Part shown: positions 23,065 through 33,182 of the stretch, piece after piece
How positions within the stretch are numbered: position 1 is the stretch's first letter
How the letters are laid out: every line of letters starts with the position of its first letter
Source of the DNA: Candidatus Poribacteria bacterium
GTDB taxonomy: Bacteria > Poribacteria > WGA-4E > WGA-3G
Length of the DNA: 64,000 bases
Assembly (NCBI GenBank): GCA_958295945.1
Contig: OY282386.1
Coordinates: forward strand, 4,712,001 to 4,776,000
Direction: 5' to 3'
Made by a program: the position numbers and the translations under genes
The notes under the pieces: generated by a model
Told to the model about the DNA's origin: nothing
What the model saw: the letters and a program-made list of their open reading frames with translations, nothing else
The model's database searches: none

Positions 23065-25164
23065 ATGGCACGCGAATATCCAATTGAAAAGGTGCGCAAC
23101 ATCGGAATTGCAGCACACATTGATGCTGGAAAAACAACAACCACCGAACGCATCCTTTTCTATACAGGAAAAAAACATAAAATCGGCACAGTTGATGAAG
23201 GCACCGCAGAAATGGATTGGATGGTGCAGGAACGCGAACGCGGTGTAACAATCACTGCTGCAGCGACAACCTGCTTCTGGCAAGACCATGCTATCCATCT
23301 AATTGACACACCCGGACACGTAGACTTCACTGTTGAGGTAGAACGCTCCTTACGTGTTTTAGACGGTGCTATCGCACTCTTCTGTGCTGTTGGTGGTGTT
23401 GAACCCCAATCTGAAACAGTATGGAATCAAGCAGAACGATACAACATACCACGTATTGCATTCGTCAACAAGATGGATCGTGTTGGGGCAAATTTCTTGC
23501 GTGTACTTGAGATGATGCAAGACCGATTTGGCACAAATCCCGTTCCATTGCAAATACCAATTGGTGAAGGACGAGACTTCACAGGTGTGGTTGACCTGAT
23601 TGCGATGAAAGCAATTTATTGGGACGATACTGATCAAGGCAAAACCTACGAAGAAAAAGATGTCCCATCTGATATCCAAGAATCAGCAAATACTGCCCGC
23701 GAATCACTTGTTGAAAATGTTGCATCTGAAGATGACAAACTACTTGAGAAATATCTTGAAGGTATAGAGATATCAGACCAAGAACTAATTGATGGAATAC
23801 GAAGGGCAACACTCAAAGGAAGTTTTATTCCAGTCCTATGTGGCAGCTCTCTAAAAAATCAAGGAGTCCAACCACTTCTAAATGCAGTTCTTAACTATCT
23901 ACCTTCTCCAATTGATGTGCCACCAATAGAAGGTGAAGTATCTATACCGACTAACAGAAAATCGTCAAAAAAAGAAGAAACACAACAGGTAGATAAAGCA
24001 GTACGTCATGCGGACGATACAGAACCCTTCTCTGCATTAGCATTTAAGGTGGCAAGTCATGACACTGTGGATAAGTTGGTCTACTGCCGTGTTTATTCAG
24101 GAACTCTCAAACGGGGTGAAGTCGTCTACAATGTTGCAACAGAAAAACGCGAAAGAGTAAATCGTATTCTACAGATGCATGCAAATAAAGAAGAAACATG
24201 CGATGCAGCTTATGCAGGTGACATCGTTGCACTTGTGGGGATGCGTAGTACAAAAACTGGTCACACGCTCAGCGATTTGCAGCACCCATTGTTACTTGAA
24301 TCCATTGAATTTCCACCACCCGTTATTTCTGTTGCAATTGAACCTGAACGCGCAAGTGATACGGACGACTTGGAAGAAACACTTGAAAAACTTATGGACG
24401 AAGATCCTACATTTACAGTTGGTATTGACAAGGAAACTGGTCAACGCATTATCTCTGGTATGGGGGAACTTCATTTAGAGATACTTACTGACCGGATGAT
24501 AAGAGAGTTCGGTGTGAATGCACGTGTAAGTAAGTTACAAGTAGCGTACCGAGAGACAATAAGCACTACAGCAAAAGGGCGAGGAACACATATCCATAAG
24601 ACTGATGAGGAAGGTATTTTTGGAGATGTTGAAGTTCGTGTTGAACCTTTGGAACGTGAGGAGGGTTTTCAATTTGAGGACAAGACCGATGAAACACAGA
24701 TACCGCGTCAGTTTGTTCATTCCATAGAAAAAGCACTTGAAGGGGCAATGGGAACGGGTGCTCTCATGGGATACACATTACAAGATATTAAGGTGACATT
24801 GATCGGCGGTTCCACACATCCTACCGACTCTTCTGAGATCGCTTATGAAGCAGCCGCAGTATCGGCTTTTGAAAAGGCTGTGAGACAAGCGAATCCGCTT
24901 CTGCTTGAACCAATAATGCAAATTCACATCACTGTCCCAGATGAACATCTTGGTAAGGTCATCGGTGACCTAAATGCCAGACGTGCACAAATCAACGATA
25001 CAACCACCCAAGACACTGCTAACGTCATCAATGCCATCATACCATTAGCAGAAACATTTCAATATACAACCCGTCTTCGTTCTATGACCCAAGGACGCGG
25101 TGCATTTACATTGGAATTTTCACACTATGATGTTGCACCGTCATCTGTTAGTGGTTCAGTATAA
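23065..25164 (+). CDS. fusA: Translation elongation factor G
   Basis: EF-G is the GTPase that drives ribosomal translocation. The 699-residue protein shows G1 [15 protein letters not shown], the switch region [14 protein letters not shown]3 DTPGHVDF and G4 NKMDR, then domains II-V ending [15 protein letters not shown]. Domain II is preceded by a charged insert (about 290-325, [17 protein letters not shown]) unlike the usual EF-G linker. The gene stands alone, away from rpsL-rpsG-tuf, so it may be one of several EF-G paralogues. AAGGAT precedes the ATG. Confidence 0.95.
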   Translation: MAREYPIEKVRNIGIAAHIDAGKTTTTERILFYTGKKHKIGTVDEGTAEMDWMVQERERGVTITAAATTCFWQDHAIHLIDTPGHVDFTVEVERSLRVLDGAIALFCAVGGVEPQSETVWNQAERYNIPRIAFVNKMDRVGANFLRVLEMMQDRFGTNPVPLQIPIGEGRDFTGVVDLIAMKAIYWDDTDQGKTYEEKDVPSDIQESANTARESLVENVASEDDKLLEKYLEGIEISDQELIDGIRRATLKGSFIPVLCGSSLKNQGVQPLLNAVLNYLPSPIDVPPIEGEVSIPTNRKSSKKEETQQVDKAVRHADDTEPFSALAFKVASHDTVDKLVYCRVYSGTLKRGEVVYNVATEKRERVNRILQMHANKEETCDAAYAGDIVALVGMRSTKTGHTLSDLQHPLLLESIEFPPPVISVAIEPERASDTDDLEETLEKLMDEDPTFTVGIDKETGQRIISGMGELHLEILTDRMIREFGVNARVSKLQVAYRETISTTAKGRGTHIHKTDEEGIFGDVEVRVEPLEREEGFQFEDKTDETQIPRQFVHSIEKALEGAMGTGALMGYTLQDIKVTLIGGSTHPTDSSEIAYEAAAVSAFEKAVRQANPLLLEPIMQIHITVPDEHLGKVIGDLNARRAQINDTTTQDTANVINAIIPLAETFQYTTRLRSMTQGRGAFTLEFSHYDVAPSSVSGSV

Positions 25165-25169
25165 TCCTA

Positions 25170-25577
25170 TCAAGACTCACTGAACACTTCCATTCCCGCC
25201 AACCCATCAGCAATTTTCCGAATCTGATTCTCAAAACCGGGTGGGGAAAGTGTCCATGTAATCCAGAGCGGTTCATCTCCTGTATTGACAAAACGATGCT
25301 CAACATTCGGTGGAAGATAGATTACCGTCCCGGGTGTCAGTTCTGTAACCTCATCATCAATGTATGCCTTCCCCTCTCCGCCAAACACAAAGATAATCTC
25401 CTCTGCATGACTATGTGAATGCATTGGAATCTCACTGTGTGGATCAATTTCTTCAAGACCCATCGAAAACCGTGTGTCTTTCTGAGTCTTCGGTTCTATG
25501 AGCGTATAGAGCGTTCGTGGTGCATCTCCTTCAATGCGAACCACTTCAGCATCTTCTTGACGATAGATGTATTTCAT
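25170..25577 (-). CDS. Cupin-domain protein
   Basis: The 135-residue single-domain cupin has motif 1 HSEIPMHSHSHAEEIIFVFGGEG with the metal-binding His/His/Glu cluster and motif 2 TPGTVIYLPPNVEHRFVNTGD with the closing histidine. It probably binds a divalent metal; whether it is an enzyme or a small-molecule sensor is open. It lies 3 bases downstream of the thioesterase gene on the same strand and 5 bases from the convergent fusA stop. Confidence 0.88.
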   Translation of the reverse strand: MKYIYRQEDAEVVRIEGDAPRTLYTLIEPKTQKDTRFSMGLEEIDPHSEIPMHSHSHAEEIIFVFGGEGKAYIDDEVTELTPGTVIYLPPNVEHRFVNTGDEPLWITWTLSPPGFENQIRKIADGLAGMEVFSES

Positions 25578-25580
25578 TTT

Positions 25581-25997
25581 TTATTTAGGCGTAATCTGTG
25601 AAGCGATAAATTCAGGAATAGGAATTGCACGTAATGTTTCTCCAGGATTTGTTATACAGCAAACAGTTGTTAGTTGTCCCTGTGCAATATCTTTACCTTC
25701 AAGTGTAAATGAAAATTGATATGTCAGGGATTTTGTCCCTTTCTTGGAAACCCAAAGGTGTATGTCCACCTCATCTTCAAATCTCAATGGACTATGATAT
25801 TCACAAGATGCGGCAAGTCTTGGCCATCCTATTTTATCACCGTTTAATTCAGTTGCCACACTTGTACCTAAATTGCGTAGGAATTCATGTTCTGCAGTCT
25901 CCATAAACACAAAAAACCTTGAAAAATGAACGATACCCGCCATATCGGTATCGGTGAACTCAATCTTCCGTTTTGTACGATACTCTGTGTGCATCAT
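25581..25997 (-). CDS. Acyl-CoA thioesterase of the 4-hydroxybenzoyl-CoA thioesterase (YbgC-like) family
   Basis: This 138-residue hotdog-fold protein opens with RKIEFTDTDMAGIVHFSRFF, where the aspartate of TDMAG is the family catalytic residue, followed by FMETAEHEFL. Proteins of this type hydrolyse short acyl-CoA or acyl-ACP thioesters. Two adjacent ATG codons (25997 and 25994) could start it. It forms a tight pair with the cupin gene downstream. Confidence 0.88.
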   Translation of the reverse strand: MMHTEYRTKRKIEFTDTDMAGIVHFSRFFVFMETAEHEFLRNLGTSVATELNGDKIGWPRLAASCEYHSPLRFEDEVDIHLWVSKKGTKSLTYQFSFTLEGKDIAQGQLTTVCCITNPGETLRAIPIPEFIASQITPK

Positions 25998-26071
25998 GAA
26001 TGACTCATGCAGTTGTCAACTTAGTTTGCATCTGAAATCCTATCTGACAATCCAATAGTTATCAAGTTACC

Positions 26072-27469
26072 TTAGTTTTTAGGGAATTTCGGAACGTCTT
26101 CGTAACGGCTCCAGGTCTCACCGTATATCTTCCAATGGCCATCAGAAGGATCTATCATTAAATCCAACTCTTTTGTGCCAATATCGGAATAGGCAGGACG
26201 AGAACCTGATGCGGGGATCCCCTTGAACTCTTGTAAAAACTCTACATCTGCTACGGCTCTATCACCATTGATTTGAAGATTAGAAATCTTAACCTGAATA
26301 TCCGAATAATGAACATTCAACCGCTTCATTTTCTGATGAAGTTGCTTCTTGGTAAGATATGAATGTGATTCCTTTCCATTTCGGACAGAAACCCTGGTGA
26401 TTAATGCCCTTTCAGCATAGATAGACATATAGGTTTCCATATCTTTGTCTTCCCACGCCTGTTGCCATTTCCCAAGAATCTGACTGACCTTGAGTTGCGT
26501 ATCAATCGGCGCGTTACCCTCATAGATTCCAGAGGATGTCTCTTCAGATATAGGTTCAACGCTCGGATTCTCTACTGGAGGTATCGGTTGGTCAGAAAGG
26601 TAATCACCATCTACTTCATCGTTGATTATTTTCCAACGTCTAACGAAAAACCCCTTCTTTTCAACAGTTAAAGTCCGGGAGTGTGGTTCGATAGGAGTCC
26701 CATTACTGTAAGTAGTAACGCTTAGTTTATTAACTACATGTCTTGTCTTTGCATTCGCAAGCAGTTTATAGGATGCATGGCTAATATCAACATCGGCTGA
26801 GTCAGACATCATTTCAAGTGCAAGTTGATAATTGTTTTGTCGATTCATACGAGCACTTTTGTCCCAAAGAGACGTGTACTTCTTTTGATCCCCATTTTCA
26901 AGGGCATTTTTCCAATCTAAGACTATAGGTGCAGCAGGACTGGTTGATTGAGATTGCATATCATCCGATCTTGCTGCTTCAAAAGCAGAAAGATCGCCCC
27001 CAATTTCCTCTCTAACCACCTCGTCACTAATCAATTTCCAATGCTGCCTGATGAATCCTTCTTTAGCTATAGTTAATGTTCTGGATTGAAGTCTGTCACC
27101 GATTGCATGTATAAGTAAAGGTATTTCCTCTATCTGTAGATAGTTTGGGTATTGTGCAACCTTCCTTGTTCGATCAACAGCATTTGCGATATTCACTTCA
27201 ATAACAAAGTTCTCAGCAAAAAGACGCGCGGTGTCTTGATAACCTGAATCTATCTGTTCGCGTGCGTTCTTAGACCAAAGAGCATCATAATTCTCAAGAC
27301 TACCAGATTCCATCGCACTCTTCCATTTTGCCAAGAAACCAGAAGATGTTTCACTTGAACGGGTAAGTAGAATACCTGCTAATGCGATGATGACAATAAT
27401 CGCTGGGATTGAACCCCATTTGATGATATCTACTTTTGTAATTTTTGAATTCTTTTGAAAATTATTCAT
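26072..27469 (-). CDS. Membrane-anchored protein with three NTF2-like domains
   Basis: The 465-residue protein has one N-terminal membrane segment (about 18-36, IPAIIVIIALAGILL) and then three related ~110-residue modules. They begin FLAKWKSAMESGSLENYDALW, VLDWKNALENGDQKKYTSLW and ILGKWQQAWEDKDMETYMSIY, and each ends in a KKGF/RRWKII-type or GHWKIY segment, the pattern of SnoaL/NTF2-like folds. Such modules often accompany cell-wall enzymes, but no enzyme is fused here. It lies 12 bases downstream of the lipoprotein gene and shares its C-terminal module type, so the two probably act together in the envelope. Function unknown. Confidence 0.75.
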   Translation of the reverse strand: MNNFQKNSKITKVDIIKWGSIPAIIVIIALAGILLTRSSETSSGFLAKWKSAMESGSLENYDALWSKNAREQIDSGYQDTARLFAENFVIEVNIANAVDRTRKVAQYPNYLQIEEIPLLIHAIGDRLQSRTLTIAKEGFIRQHWKLISDEVVREEIGGDLSAFEAARSDDMQSQSTSPAAPIVLDWKNALENGDQKKYTSLWDKSARMNRQNNYQLALEMMSDSADVDISHASYKLLANAKTRHVVNKLSVTTYSNGTPIEPHSRTLTVEKKGFFVRRWKIINDEVDGDYLSDQPIPPVENPSVEPISEETSSGIYEGNAPIDTQLKVSQILGKWQQAWEDKDMETYMSIYAERALITRVSVRNGKESHSYLTKKQLHQKMKRLNVHYSDIQVKISNLQINGDRAVADVEFLQEFKGIPASGSRPAYSDIGTKELDLMIDPSDGHWKIYGETWSRYEDVPKFPKN

Positions 27470-27481
27470 TTACATGACTCC

Positions 27482-28825
27482 TTAGAATTTTGGTACATTC
27501 TTATAGATTTGCCATATCTCGCGATATGCTTTCCACTTTCCCTGCACCTGATGTATCCATATTTCGCGGAACCAGATATCGTATAAAGCTGTATCATCCT
27601 CAGTTTCAGCAGCAGAAACTAATCGTCTATATCTATATGTACCGATGACACTCTCCTGTTCTGCCTCAACGGTACTATCAAATTTTTCCCACGTCTGCGT
27701 ATTCATCTCACGGAGATCAGTCTCCATTTGACCACGATTTATGGTGCCTTGGTTTTCTTTACTTTCTATTGTCACAATCTTATTTGTAGAAATGTTAGGA
27801 GTGTAATGAGCAAAATGTGCATCAAGATTCTTGCTATTCCATGAGCTCTCCCATTGATTGAGTGATGCTTTTCCTGCATTGATCTGTTGTGTAGAAAGTG
27901 ATGTCCTACCCGTTCGTTTAGGTTCATTACTGTGCAGTTCTTTTTCAAATGCCCGCGCTTCTGCAGCTGCTTTACGTAAGTATTCTGTATGCTCAGTAGC
28001 AATATTCTTCTTATTTGCAGCTACAAGTTTATCGGTGAAGATTTTTGCTTGTTCACGCATCTGTTTTTTAACAGATGCTGCCTCTGCAATCGCTGCACGT
28101 TTTTGCTTGTTCGCAGATTTCATCATAGTATTCGCGACATTAACCTTTCGGGTGAGTTCATTCACCTTGTTCCCATAAGTCTTGACTTCGTTCTCATAAC
28201 GGGCAGCTCTTGTGCGAATTGAAGTTAAAGACGTATTAACTTCGGCGATTTTCTGTTGAAGTTCACCCTGACTGTTCACCAATTCCTGATTTTGCTTTTC
28301 TAATGTAGCAATGTTGTTTTGAAGTGTCCTCTCTGTATCACGAAGTTGTTGGACCTCTGTTTCTAATTCATTGTGTTTTCTTTCATTGGAACTTAGGTCT
28401 TTTTTAAGTTCGGTGATCAGAGCGTCTTTTTCAAGGATTTTTGCGTTATATTCAGCATTTGTCGTATTCTGGGTTGCTTTTCGTTTTGCTATCTTTGCAT
28501 GTGCGATCGCTTTATTAGCAAACTTGAGCGCATCTATTCCATTTTTTTCTTTAAACGCGTCCTTCGCTTGTTCAAGATAGGTTTCTGCTTTTTCAAATTC
28601 TTCAAATGCAAGGGAATGAGCATTTGCATCACGGGCTGTTCTAATTTCCTGTTCTGCTTGAATTAGTTGAGTTTCCACATCCTGGGATTCTATCGTTCCC
28701 AGTTTTCCGCCGCATGCAGCAAGAAATAGTGTGCTTATAATCACAGCAAACCCGAAATAAGCACAAAATGTGGGGTGTTTTATTTTCCTAAATGTCTGTT
28801 CTTTCAAAACACAGAACTGTTTCAT
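27482..28825 (-). CDS. Lipoprotein with DUF4398-like region, long coiled coil and NTF2-like domain
   Basis: A signal peptide ends in the lipobox LAAC (cysteine near residue 38), followed by a DUF4398-like helical segment (AEQEIRTARDANAHSLAFEE). A coiled coil runs from about 115 to 285. The C-terminal ~120 residues are NTF2-like (LNQWESSWNSKNLDAHFAHY ... GKWKAYREIWQIY). GGAG lies 8 bases before the ATG. It is the first gene of a two-gene unit with the triple NTF2 protein. The overall shape, an outer-membrane anchor, a rod and a terminal domain, suggests a periplasmic spacer or adaptor; this is inference. Confidence 0.8.
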   Translation of the reverse strand: MKQFCVLKEQTFRKIKHPTFCAYFGFAVIISTLFLAACGGKLGTIESQDVETQLIQAEQEIRTARDANAHSLAFEEFEKAETYLEQAKDAFKEKNGIDALKFANKAIAHAKIAKRKATQNTTNAEYNAKILEKDALITELKKDLSSNERKHNELETEVQQLRDTERTLQNNIATLEKQNQELVNSQGELQQKIAEVNTSLTSIRTRAARYENEVKTYGNKVNELTRKVNVANTMMKSANKQKRAAIAEAASVKKQMREQAKIFTDKLVAANKKNIATEHTEYLRKAAAEARAFEKELHSNEPKRTGRTSLSTQQINAGKASLNQWESSWNSKNLDAHFAHYTPNISTNKIVTIESKENQGTINRGQMETDLREMNTQTWEKFDSTVEAEQESVIGTYRYRRLVSAAETEDDTALYDIWFREIWIHQVQGKWKAYREIWQIYKNVPKF

Positions 28826-29150
28826 TTTTAAACTCCTTCTGATAAAAGTAAGTAGTTCATCGGGATATAGCAGCTTTACTGTTGAAAATTATTCCTGACC
28901 ATTGATAGATATATTGTTAGAAATCTTTGTCCTATTATCAACTCAATAATCATTGAATTAAGGTAACATAATAAAGTATATGATGTCAAGGTAATCGCAA
29001 GTGAATAGTCCAATCGTATGTTTAATCCAATAATCTAACATAAGAACGATATAAAGATTAGGATCGTAATATTACACAGAAATACCGACAGAATAACCGC
29101 TATTCTATATTCGTTTACTACCATAGCATAGTTTCCAGCTTATATTTCAC

Positions 29151-29179
29151 TTGACTTCATTGTCAAAAACATGTATCAT
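29151..29179 (+). promoter_or_regulatory. Sigma70-type promoter upstream of the cyclophilin gene
   Basis: TTGACT (29151-29156), a 17-base spacer and TATCAT (29174-29179), about 90 bases before the start. The rest of the 445-base gap 28826-29270 is AT-rich with no supported gene. Confidence 0.55.
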
Positions 29180-29270
29180 GTGTAATTGGAATATTCAAAA
29201 TGCGATATTCTTATACCATACATCTTACTAGTTTGATGAGAAAGAAAACAAATAACTTCTACGAGGAAAA

Positions 29271-29804
29271 ATGCACATAAGTCTATTGAGTAATCTTCTA
29301 TCCGCCACTTATTCAAGCTCCGATAATCAATTATCAATTGTAACGTTTAAAACAGATAAAGGAAACATAATTATTCAACTTTACCCCGACTGTGCACCTG
29401 CCACCGTTGAAAATTTTGTAAAATTAGTTGAAACAGGATTTTATGACGGTTTGACATTTCACCGTTATGTAAAAGGCTTTGTAATACAAGGTGGTGACCC
29501 AGACGGCACTGGAACTGGTGGACCTGGTTGGACGATCCCAGGAGAATTCCAGAATCCAGAACTTAAGAAAAAAATGCCTCCTCACGAGAAGGGTGTTATT
29601 GCTATGGCACGCAAGCCTTCACCAGATTCTGCGGGAAGTCAATTCTATATCTGCCTAAATGAAGAAATTAACGGTTATGCACATCTAAACGGCAGTTATA
29701 CTACATTCGGACGGGTCATTGAAGGACTTGATATTGTAGATAAACTTCGTGAAGGTGATATAATGACCGAAGTTACTTACGCATCTACTGATGAACAGAA
29801 CTGA
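29271..29804 (+). CDS. Peptidyl-prolyl cis-trans isomerase, cyclophilin type
   Basis: The 177-residue cyclophilin domain carries the catalytic block FHRYVKGFVIQGGDP, the segment GVIAMARKPSPDSAGSQFYI and the closing YTTFGRVIEGLDIVDKL. It speeds proline isomerisation in protein folding. No signal peptide is evident, so it is likely cytosolic. The start is preceded by GAGG with a short spacer; about 20 residues precede the first conserved strand (LSIVTFKTDKGNI), so a later start is possible. Confidence 0.93.
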   Translation: MHISLLSNLLSATYSSSDNQLSIVTFKTDKGNIIIQLYPDCAPATVENFVKLVETGFYDGLTFHRYVKGFVIQGGDPDGTGTGGPGWTIPGEFQNPELKKKMPPHEKGVIAMARKPSPDSAGSQFYICLNEEINGYAHLNGSYTTFGRVIEGLDIVDKLREGDIMTEVTYASTDEQN

Positions 29805-29820
29805 TTGTTCTCAATGTATT

Positions 29821-29923
29821 TATGGTAAATTATTGAATTTATTCTACACATTGCTGAGGCGAGGTTAGGAGACCTCGCCTACCGTTGGTAGAAAGTGTAG
29901 AAATAATTCTATGCTTCACCATA
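29821..29923. repeat. MITE-like element with 29-bp inverted ends
   Basis: The ends TATGGTAAATTATTGAAT... and the reverse complement TATGGTGAAGCATAGAAT... match at 23 of 29 positions, closing with CTACAC in both arms. Inside is GGCGAGGT-TAGGAG-ACCTCGCC. It fills the gap between the cyclophilin and radical SAM genes. Confidence 0.8.
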
Positions 29924-29945
29924 GATATTGAAAGGATTTGCCTAT

Positions 29946-31004
29946 ATGGAAGTATGGAAACAACTTGTTAGGGATACCGTCAACACCCCAGAAAAACTAG
30001 CAGCTATATTTGATGTTGACATTGAGGAAATGCGTCGAATACACAAAGAATTTCCTATCCGAATAAATCCATATTATCTTAGTCTAATTGAGAAACCCGG
30101 TGACCCGATTTGGAAGCAGGTAGTTCCTGATACAAGAGAACTCATCAGCACAGGTGTAGAAGACCCCCTGCACGAAGAGGATGATAGTGATGTGCCTAAT
30201 GTCACACATCGATACCCTGACCGTGTTCTATTCTATGTGAATTATATGTGTCCGATCTATTGCCGTTTCTGCACACGCAAACGGAAGGTCGGAGATCCTC
30301 ACTCAATCTCTGAAAACAACATTGAAATAGGGCTTGCGTATATTCAGGAACACACTGAAATTCGTGATGTAATTATTTCAGGTGGTGATCCGCTAATGCT
30401 CACTGATAAGAAAATTGATATGATAGTTAGCGGACTCCGTGCAATTGAACATATAGAGATTATTCGTATCGGATCGCGTGTTCCGGTAACCCTACCCCAA
30501 CGTATTACTCCAGAATTGTGTGGTATATTAAAACGCAACCATCCATTTTATATAAATACACACTTCAACCATCCTCGTGAAATCACACCAGAAACAGAAA
30601 AAGCGTGTGGCATGTTAGCCGATGCAGGCATTCCACTCGGAAACCAAACTGTTTTACTCAAAGGTGTAAATGACGATCCTAAAGTAATGGTAGAATTGAT
30701 GAAAGGCTTATTGCGGATTCGTGTAAAACCTTACTACATCTATCAAGCGGATCTTGTCGTTGGAACTGACCATTTTAGAACAGCAGTCAAAACAGGATTA
30801 GATATCGTTTCGGCATTACGCGGACATATCTCTGGTCTTGGTGTGCCGCATTATGTCATTGATGCCCCTGGTGGTGGTGGAAAAATCGCCTTAATTCCCG
30901 ATCCTGTTGTTGCTTTTGATGACGATGAAATCCAACTTCGCAACTTTGAAGGGAATACCTACAGTTATCCGAGTACTCCCTTCTATGATGAGGATTGGCT
31001 ATAA
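29946..31004 (+). CDS. KamA-family radical SAM aminomutase (lysine 2,3-aminomutase-like)
   Basis: The 352-residue enzyme has the radical SAM cluster motif CPIYCRFC (C102, C106, C109 of CxxxCxxC) and the PLP-binding lysine in PGGGGKIALIP near the C-terminus. KamA-type enzymes move an amino group between carbons 2 and 3 of lysine; the related EpmB acts on lysine for EF-P modification. The length is closer to EpmB, but no epmA or efp gene is nearby, so the substrate is open. I use the ATG at 29946 (AAAGGA 8-9 bases upstream) rather than the TTG at 29928. Confidence 0.9.
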   Translation: MEVWKQLVRDTVNTPEKLAAIFDVDIEEMRRIHKEFPIRINPYYLSLIEKPGDPIWKQVVPDTRELISTGVEDPLHEEDDSDVPNVTHRYPDRVLFYVNYMCPIYCRFCTRKRKVGDPHSISENNIEIGLAYIQEHTEIRDVIISGGDPLMLTDKKIDMIVSGLRAIEHIEIIRIGSRVPVTLPQRITPELCGILKRNHPFYINTHFNHPREITPETEKACGMLADAGIPLGNQTVLLKGVNDDPKVMVELMKGLLRIRVKPYYIYQADLVVGTDHFRTAVKTGLDIVSALRGHISGLGVPHYVIDAPGGGGKIALIPDPVVAFDDDEIQLRNFEGNTYSYPSTPFYDEDWL

Positions 31005-31008
31005 GAAA

Positions 31009-31791
31009 CTATTCCTCTTTCGCTGTTTCTATAGTTTGCTGCTTAATGAATGGACTCAACAGATCAATCGGAATTGGAAAGATAACTGTTGAATTTTTCT
31101 CCGCACTTACTTCAACTAATGCCTGAAGAAATCGCAATTGAATAGCAGTAGGAGTTTCACTAAGGATTTCTGCAGCATTCGTAAGAACTTGTGCAGACTC
31201 AAACTCACCTTCTGCGTGAACAACTTTTGCCCTTCTTTCACGCTCCGCCTCTGCCTGTTTTGCCATCAAACGTTGCATCTCTATGGGTAGATCAACGTGT
31301 TTTATTTCCATTGAATGAACTTCAACACCCCACGGTTCGCACTGCTTCTTGATGATTTCTCCTAAATCCTGATTGAGTTTTTCACGTTCAGATAACAGAT
31401 CGTCAAGTTCAGCACGACCAAGCGCACTTCGGAGCGTCGTTTGTGCAATTTGACTAATTGCAAAACCGAATTCTTCCACCTCAATTACTGCTCTATCAGG
31501 TTCTGTCACCCTGAAGGTAAGAACAGCATTAACATTGACAGACACGTTATCTTTTGTAATTACATCTTGAGGAGTGACATCGTTTACGATTACTCTTAGA
31601 CTAATACGCTGCATCCGTTCAATCCAAAAAGGTATCATCAGAACGAGTCCTGGTCCACGTGTGTTTATGTATCGTCCTAATCTGAATATGACTGCGCGTT
31701 CGTATTCTTTGAGAATCCGAACACTCGTTGCTATCATAATAATCACACCGATTGCTATGGCAACATGATATGCTTCTATTCCTGGTAGCAT
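31009..31791 (-). CDS. Slipin/stomatin-like SPFH membrane protein
   Basis: This 260-residue protein has one N-terminal membrane helix (about 9-24), then the SPFH domain ([54 protein letters not shown]) and a short helical C-terminus with [17 protein letters not shown]. Bacterial slipins form membrane-scaffolding oligomers. They often pair with an NfeD protein; none is here. The gene is convergent with the KamA-like gene, with 4 bases between stop codons. Confidence 0.92.
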   Translation of the reverse strand: MLPGIEAYHVAIAIGVIIMIATSVRILKEYERAVIFRLGRYINTRGPGLVLMIPFWIERMQRISLRVIVNDVTPQDVITKDNVSVNVNAVLTFRVTEPDRAVIEVEEFGFAISQIAQTTLRSALGRAELDDLLSEREKLNQDLGEIIKKQCEPWGVEVHSMEIKHVDLPIEMQRLMAKQAEAERERRAKVVHAEGEFESAQVLTNAAEILSETPTAIQLRFLQALVEVSAEKNSTVIFPIPIDLLSPFIKQQTIETAKEE

Positions 31792-31804
31792 TTAAATTTC
31801 CTTT

Positions 31805-32824
31805 CTATTCACCGTGTCCCGTTATGTCGCGTATCTTTTGAAAAAAAGCACGTTTCCTCGGAGTGTTGATTTGCCACTGCACTGGAACAGATTGATACCC
31901 ATTATGGTAATCATTTTCACCTGGATCAAAATACCCCCAAGAAGCGTATTGACTGATAGCAGCCATACAGTTATTCATCGGTTTATCAAAGTCAAAATGG
32001 TCATCTTCATTGAACAGTATCGGCATCGGACGGTAACCAGTGACATGCCGTGTCTGCTGAACCATTTCCATAATACGATTTGGATCTCTGACACCGTTGC
32101 CGTGAACAAGTATAAAGTCAGATGTCTGCACTACATTTTCAAAGGGCACTCGTCCACCACCATAACTTGTCCCAACCAAATATCTTCTGCCATCTCGGTT
32201 TATTGATTTGACGCGTTCAATCAATTCAGGCACTCTTTCTGGTTGAAGTATTTCATGTGAATACCTAACGTTACATTCGTTATTTACTTCAACAATTACG
32301 TTGGTATATCCGATATCAAAAAGCCATCCAGTAGCATTATCTGTAGCACGTTTTACTGCATCTTCATCCTCCAGTCGCTGGTCTTGTCCAAAATAGAAAT
32401 ATCCGAGAATAACCACCATACCAAGTTCATCAGCAAAGTCAATAATACGTTTGAGACGCGAAAGGTAATCGGGATTTAGACTTCCATCTGCCTCTATTCC
32501 CGAATTATGCCACGGTTGCGATTTTGAATATCCTTCTGGACTTCCACCTTGTAAGTTTATTGTGAATGCTAATACTCCGTATGCACGCCATGCAGGCATT
32601 GCCGACAAAAATTCACGGGTGTTGCGTTCTGCGTCCCATTTCCCCGTATCGGGATATTCCCAACGGTGTATTGTTTCTGGATTTCGGTCATCAAAGATAC
32701 CTTGCACCATACGACTATTAAGTAATAGTCCTTCTATCTTATGTCCTTCGTAGTTACGTCCTGAATATGTAATTTCACCATTTATATAAAACGCATCTTC
32801 TATGATGCTGACATGTGTATTCAT
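31805..32824 (-). CDS. Glycoside hydrolase-like TIM-barrel protein
   Basis: The 339-residue protein reads as a clan GH-A type (beta/alpha)8 barrel: VLAFTINLQGGSPEG on an early strand, NVIVEVNNECNVRY with an N-E pair typical of the acid/base glutamate after strand 4, and MPILFNEDDHFDF with a glutamate placed like the strand-7 nucleophile. There is no signal peptide, so it may be cytosolic or exported otherwise. Family and substrate are not identified. It lies 13 bases upstream of the slipin gene on the same strand. Confidence 0.65.
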   Translation of the reverse strand: MNTHVSIIEDAFYINGEITYSGRNYEGHKIEGLLLNSRMVQGIFDDRNPETIHRWEYPDTGKWDAERNTREFLSAMPAWRAYGVLAFTINLQGGSPEGYSKSQPWHNSGIEADGSLNPDYLSRLKRIIDFADELGMVVILGYFYFGQDQRLEDEDAVKRATDNATGWLFDIGYTNVIVEVNNECNVRYSHEILQPERVPELIERVKSINRDGRRYLVGTSYGGGRVPFENVVQTSDFILVHGNGVRDPNRIMEMVQQTRHVTGYRPMPILFNEDDHFDFDKPMNNCMAAISQYASWGYFDPGENDYHNGYQSVPVQWQINTPRKRAFFQKIRDITGHGE

Positions 32825-32906
32825 ACTTCTCCAATTATTCTTCTTTCATACTATTTCCTACATTTTAGCATTTCTCAAGAGATTATGCAATATAGTAGGT
32901 TCTTTA

Positions 32907-33134
32907 GGGTGTGTAAAGTTTTTGTCACTGTAGACATCAATTCAAGCGAAAAACCTGTCCTCTATTGTAGGGGCGGGTCTCTGTGCCCCGCCATTCCTTG
33001 TCCTGTAAGGCAACGGGCGGGCACAGAGACCCGCCCCTACAATCGCTGGTAAGAAGTTAGTGCAAAATCTGCCGTGATTCGGAGTTCGCTCCTACAGGCT
33101 TGTGATCATATTTTGTCAATAACTTTACACACTC
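32907..33134. mobile_element. 228-bp MITE-like element related to the element at 60276
   Basis: The left end GGGTGTGTAAAGTTTTTGTCA and the right end (reverse complement GAGTGTGTAAAGTTATTGACA) are inverted and match the ends of the 1591-bp element at 60276-61866. Inside, 32964-33043 is a hairpin with a 25-bp perfect stem starting ATTGTAGGGGCGGGTCTCTG; the same hairpin, with inverted loop and one damaged arm, lies in the left end of the large element. No target duplication is visible, so this is an older or rearranged copy. It fills most of the 358-base gap 32825-33182; the remainder has a GGTTTCCTAAC hairpin at 33168. Confidence 0.75.
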
Positions 33135-33182
33135 AAAGCAATCCACTAAATTGACACCTATGGTGCAGTTAGGAAACCATTC

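Noticed and set aside
32907-33134. Target-site duplication for the 228-bp element
   Set aside because: The 9 bases on the left (GGTTCTTTA) do not match the right flank, so no duplication can be claimed.
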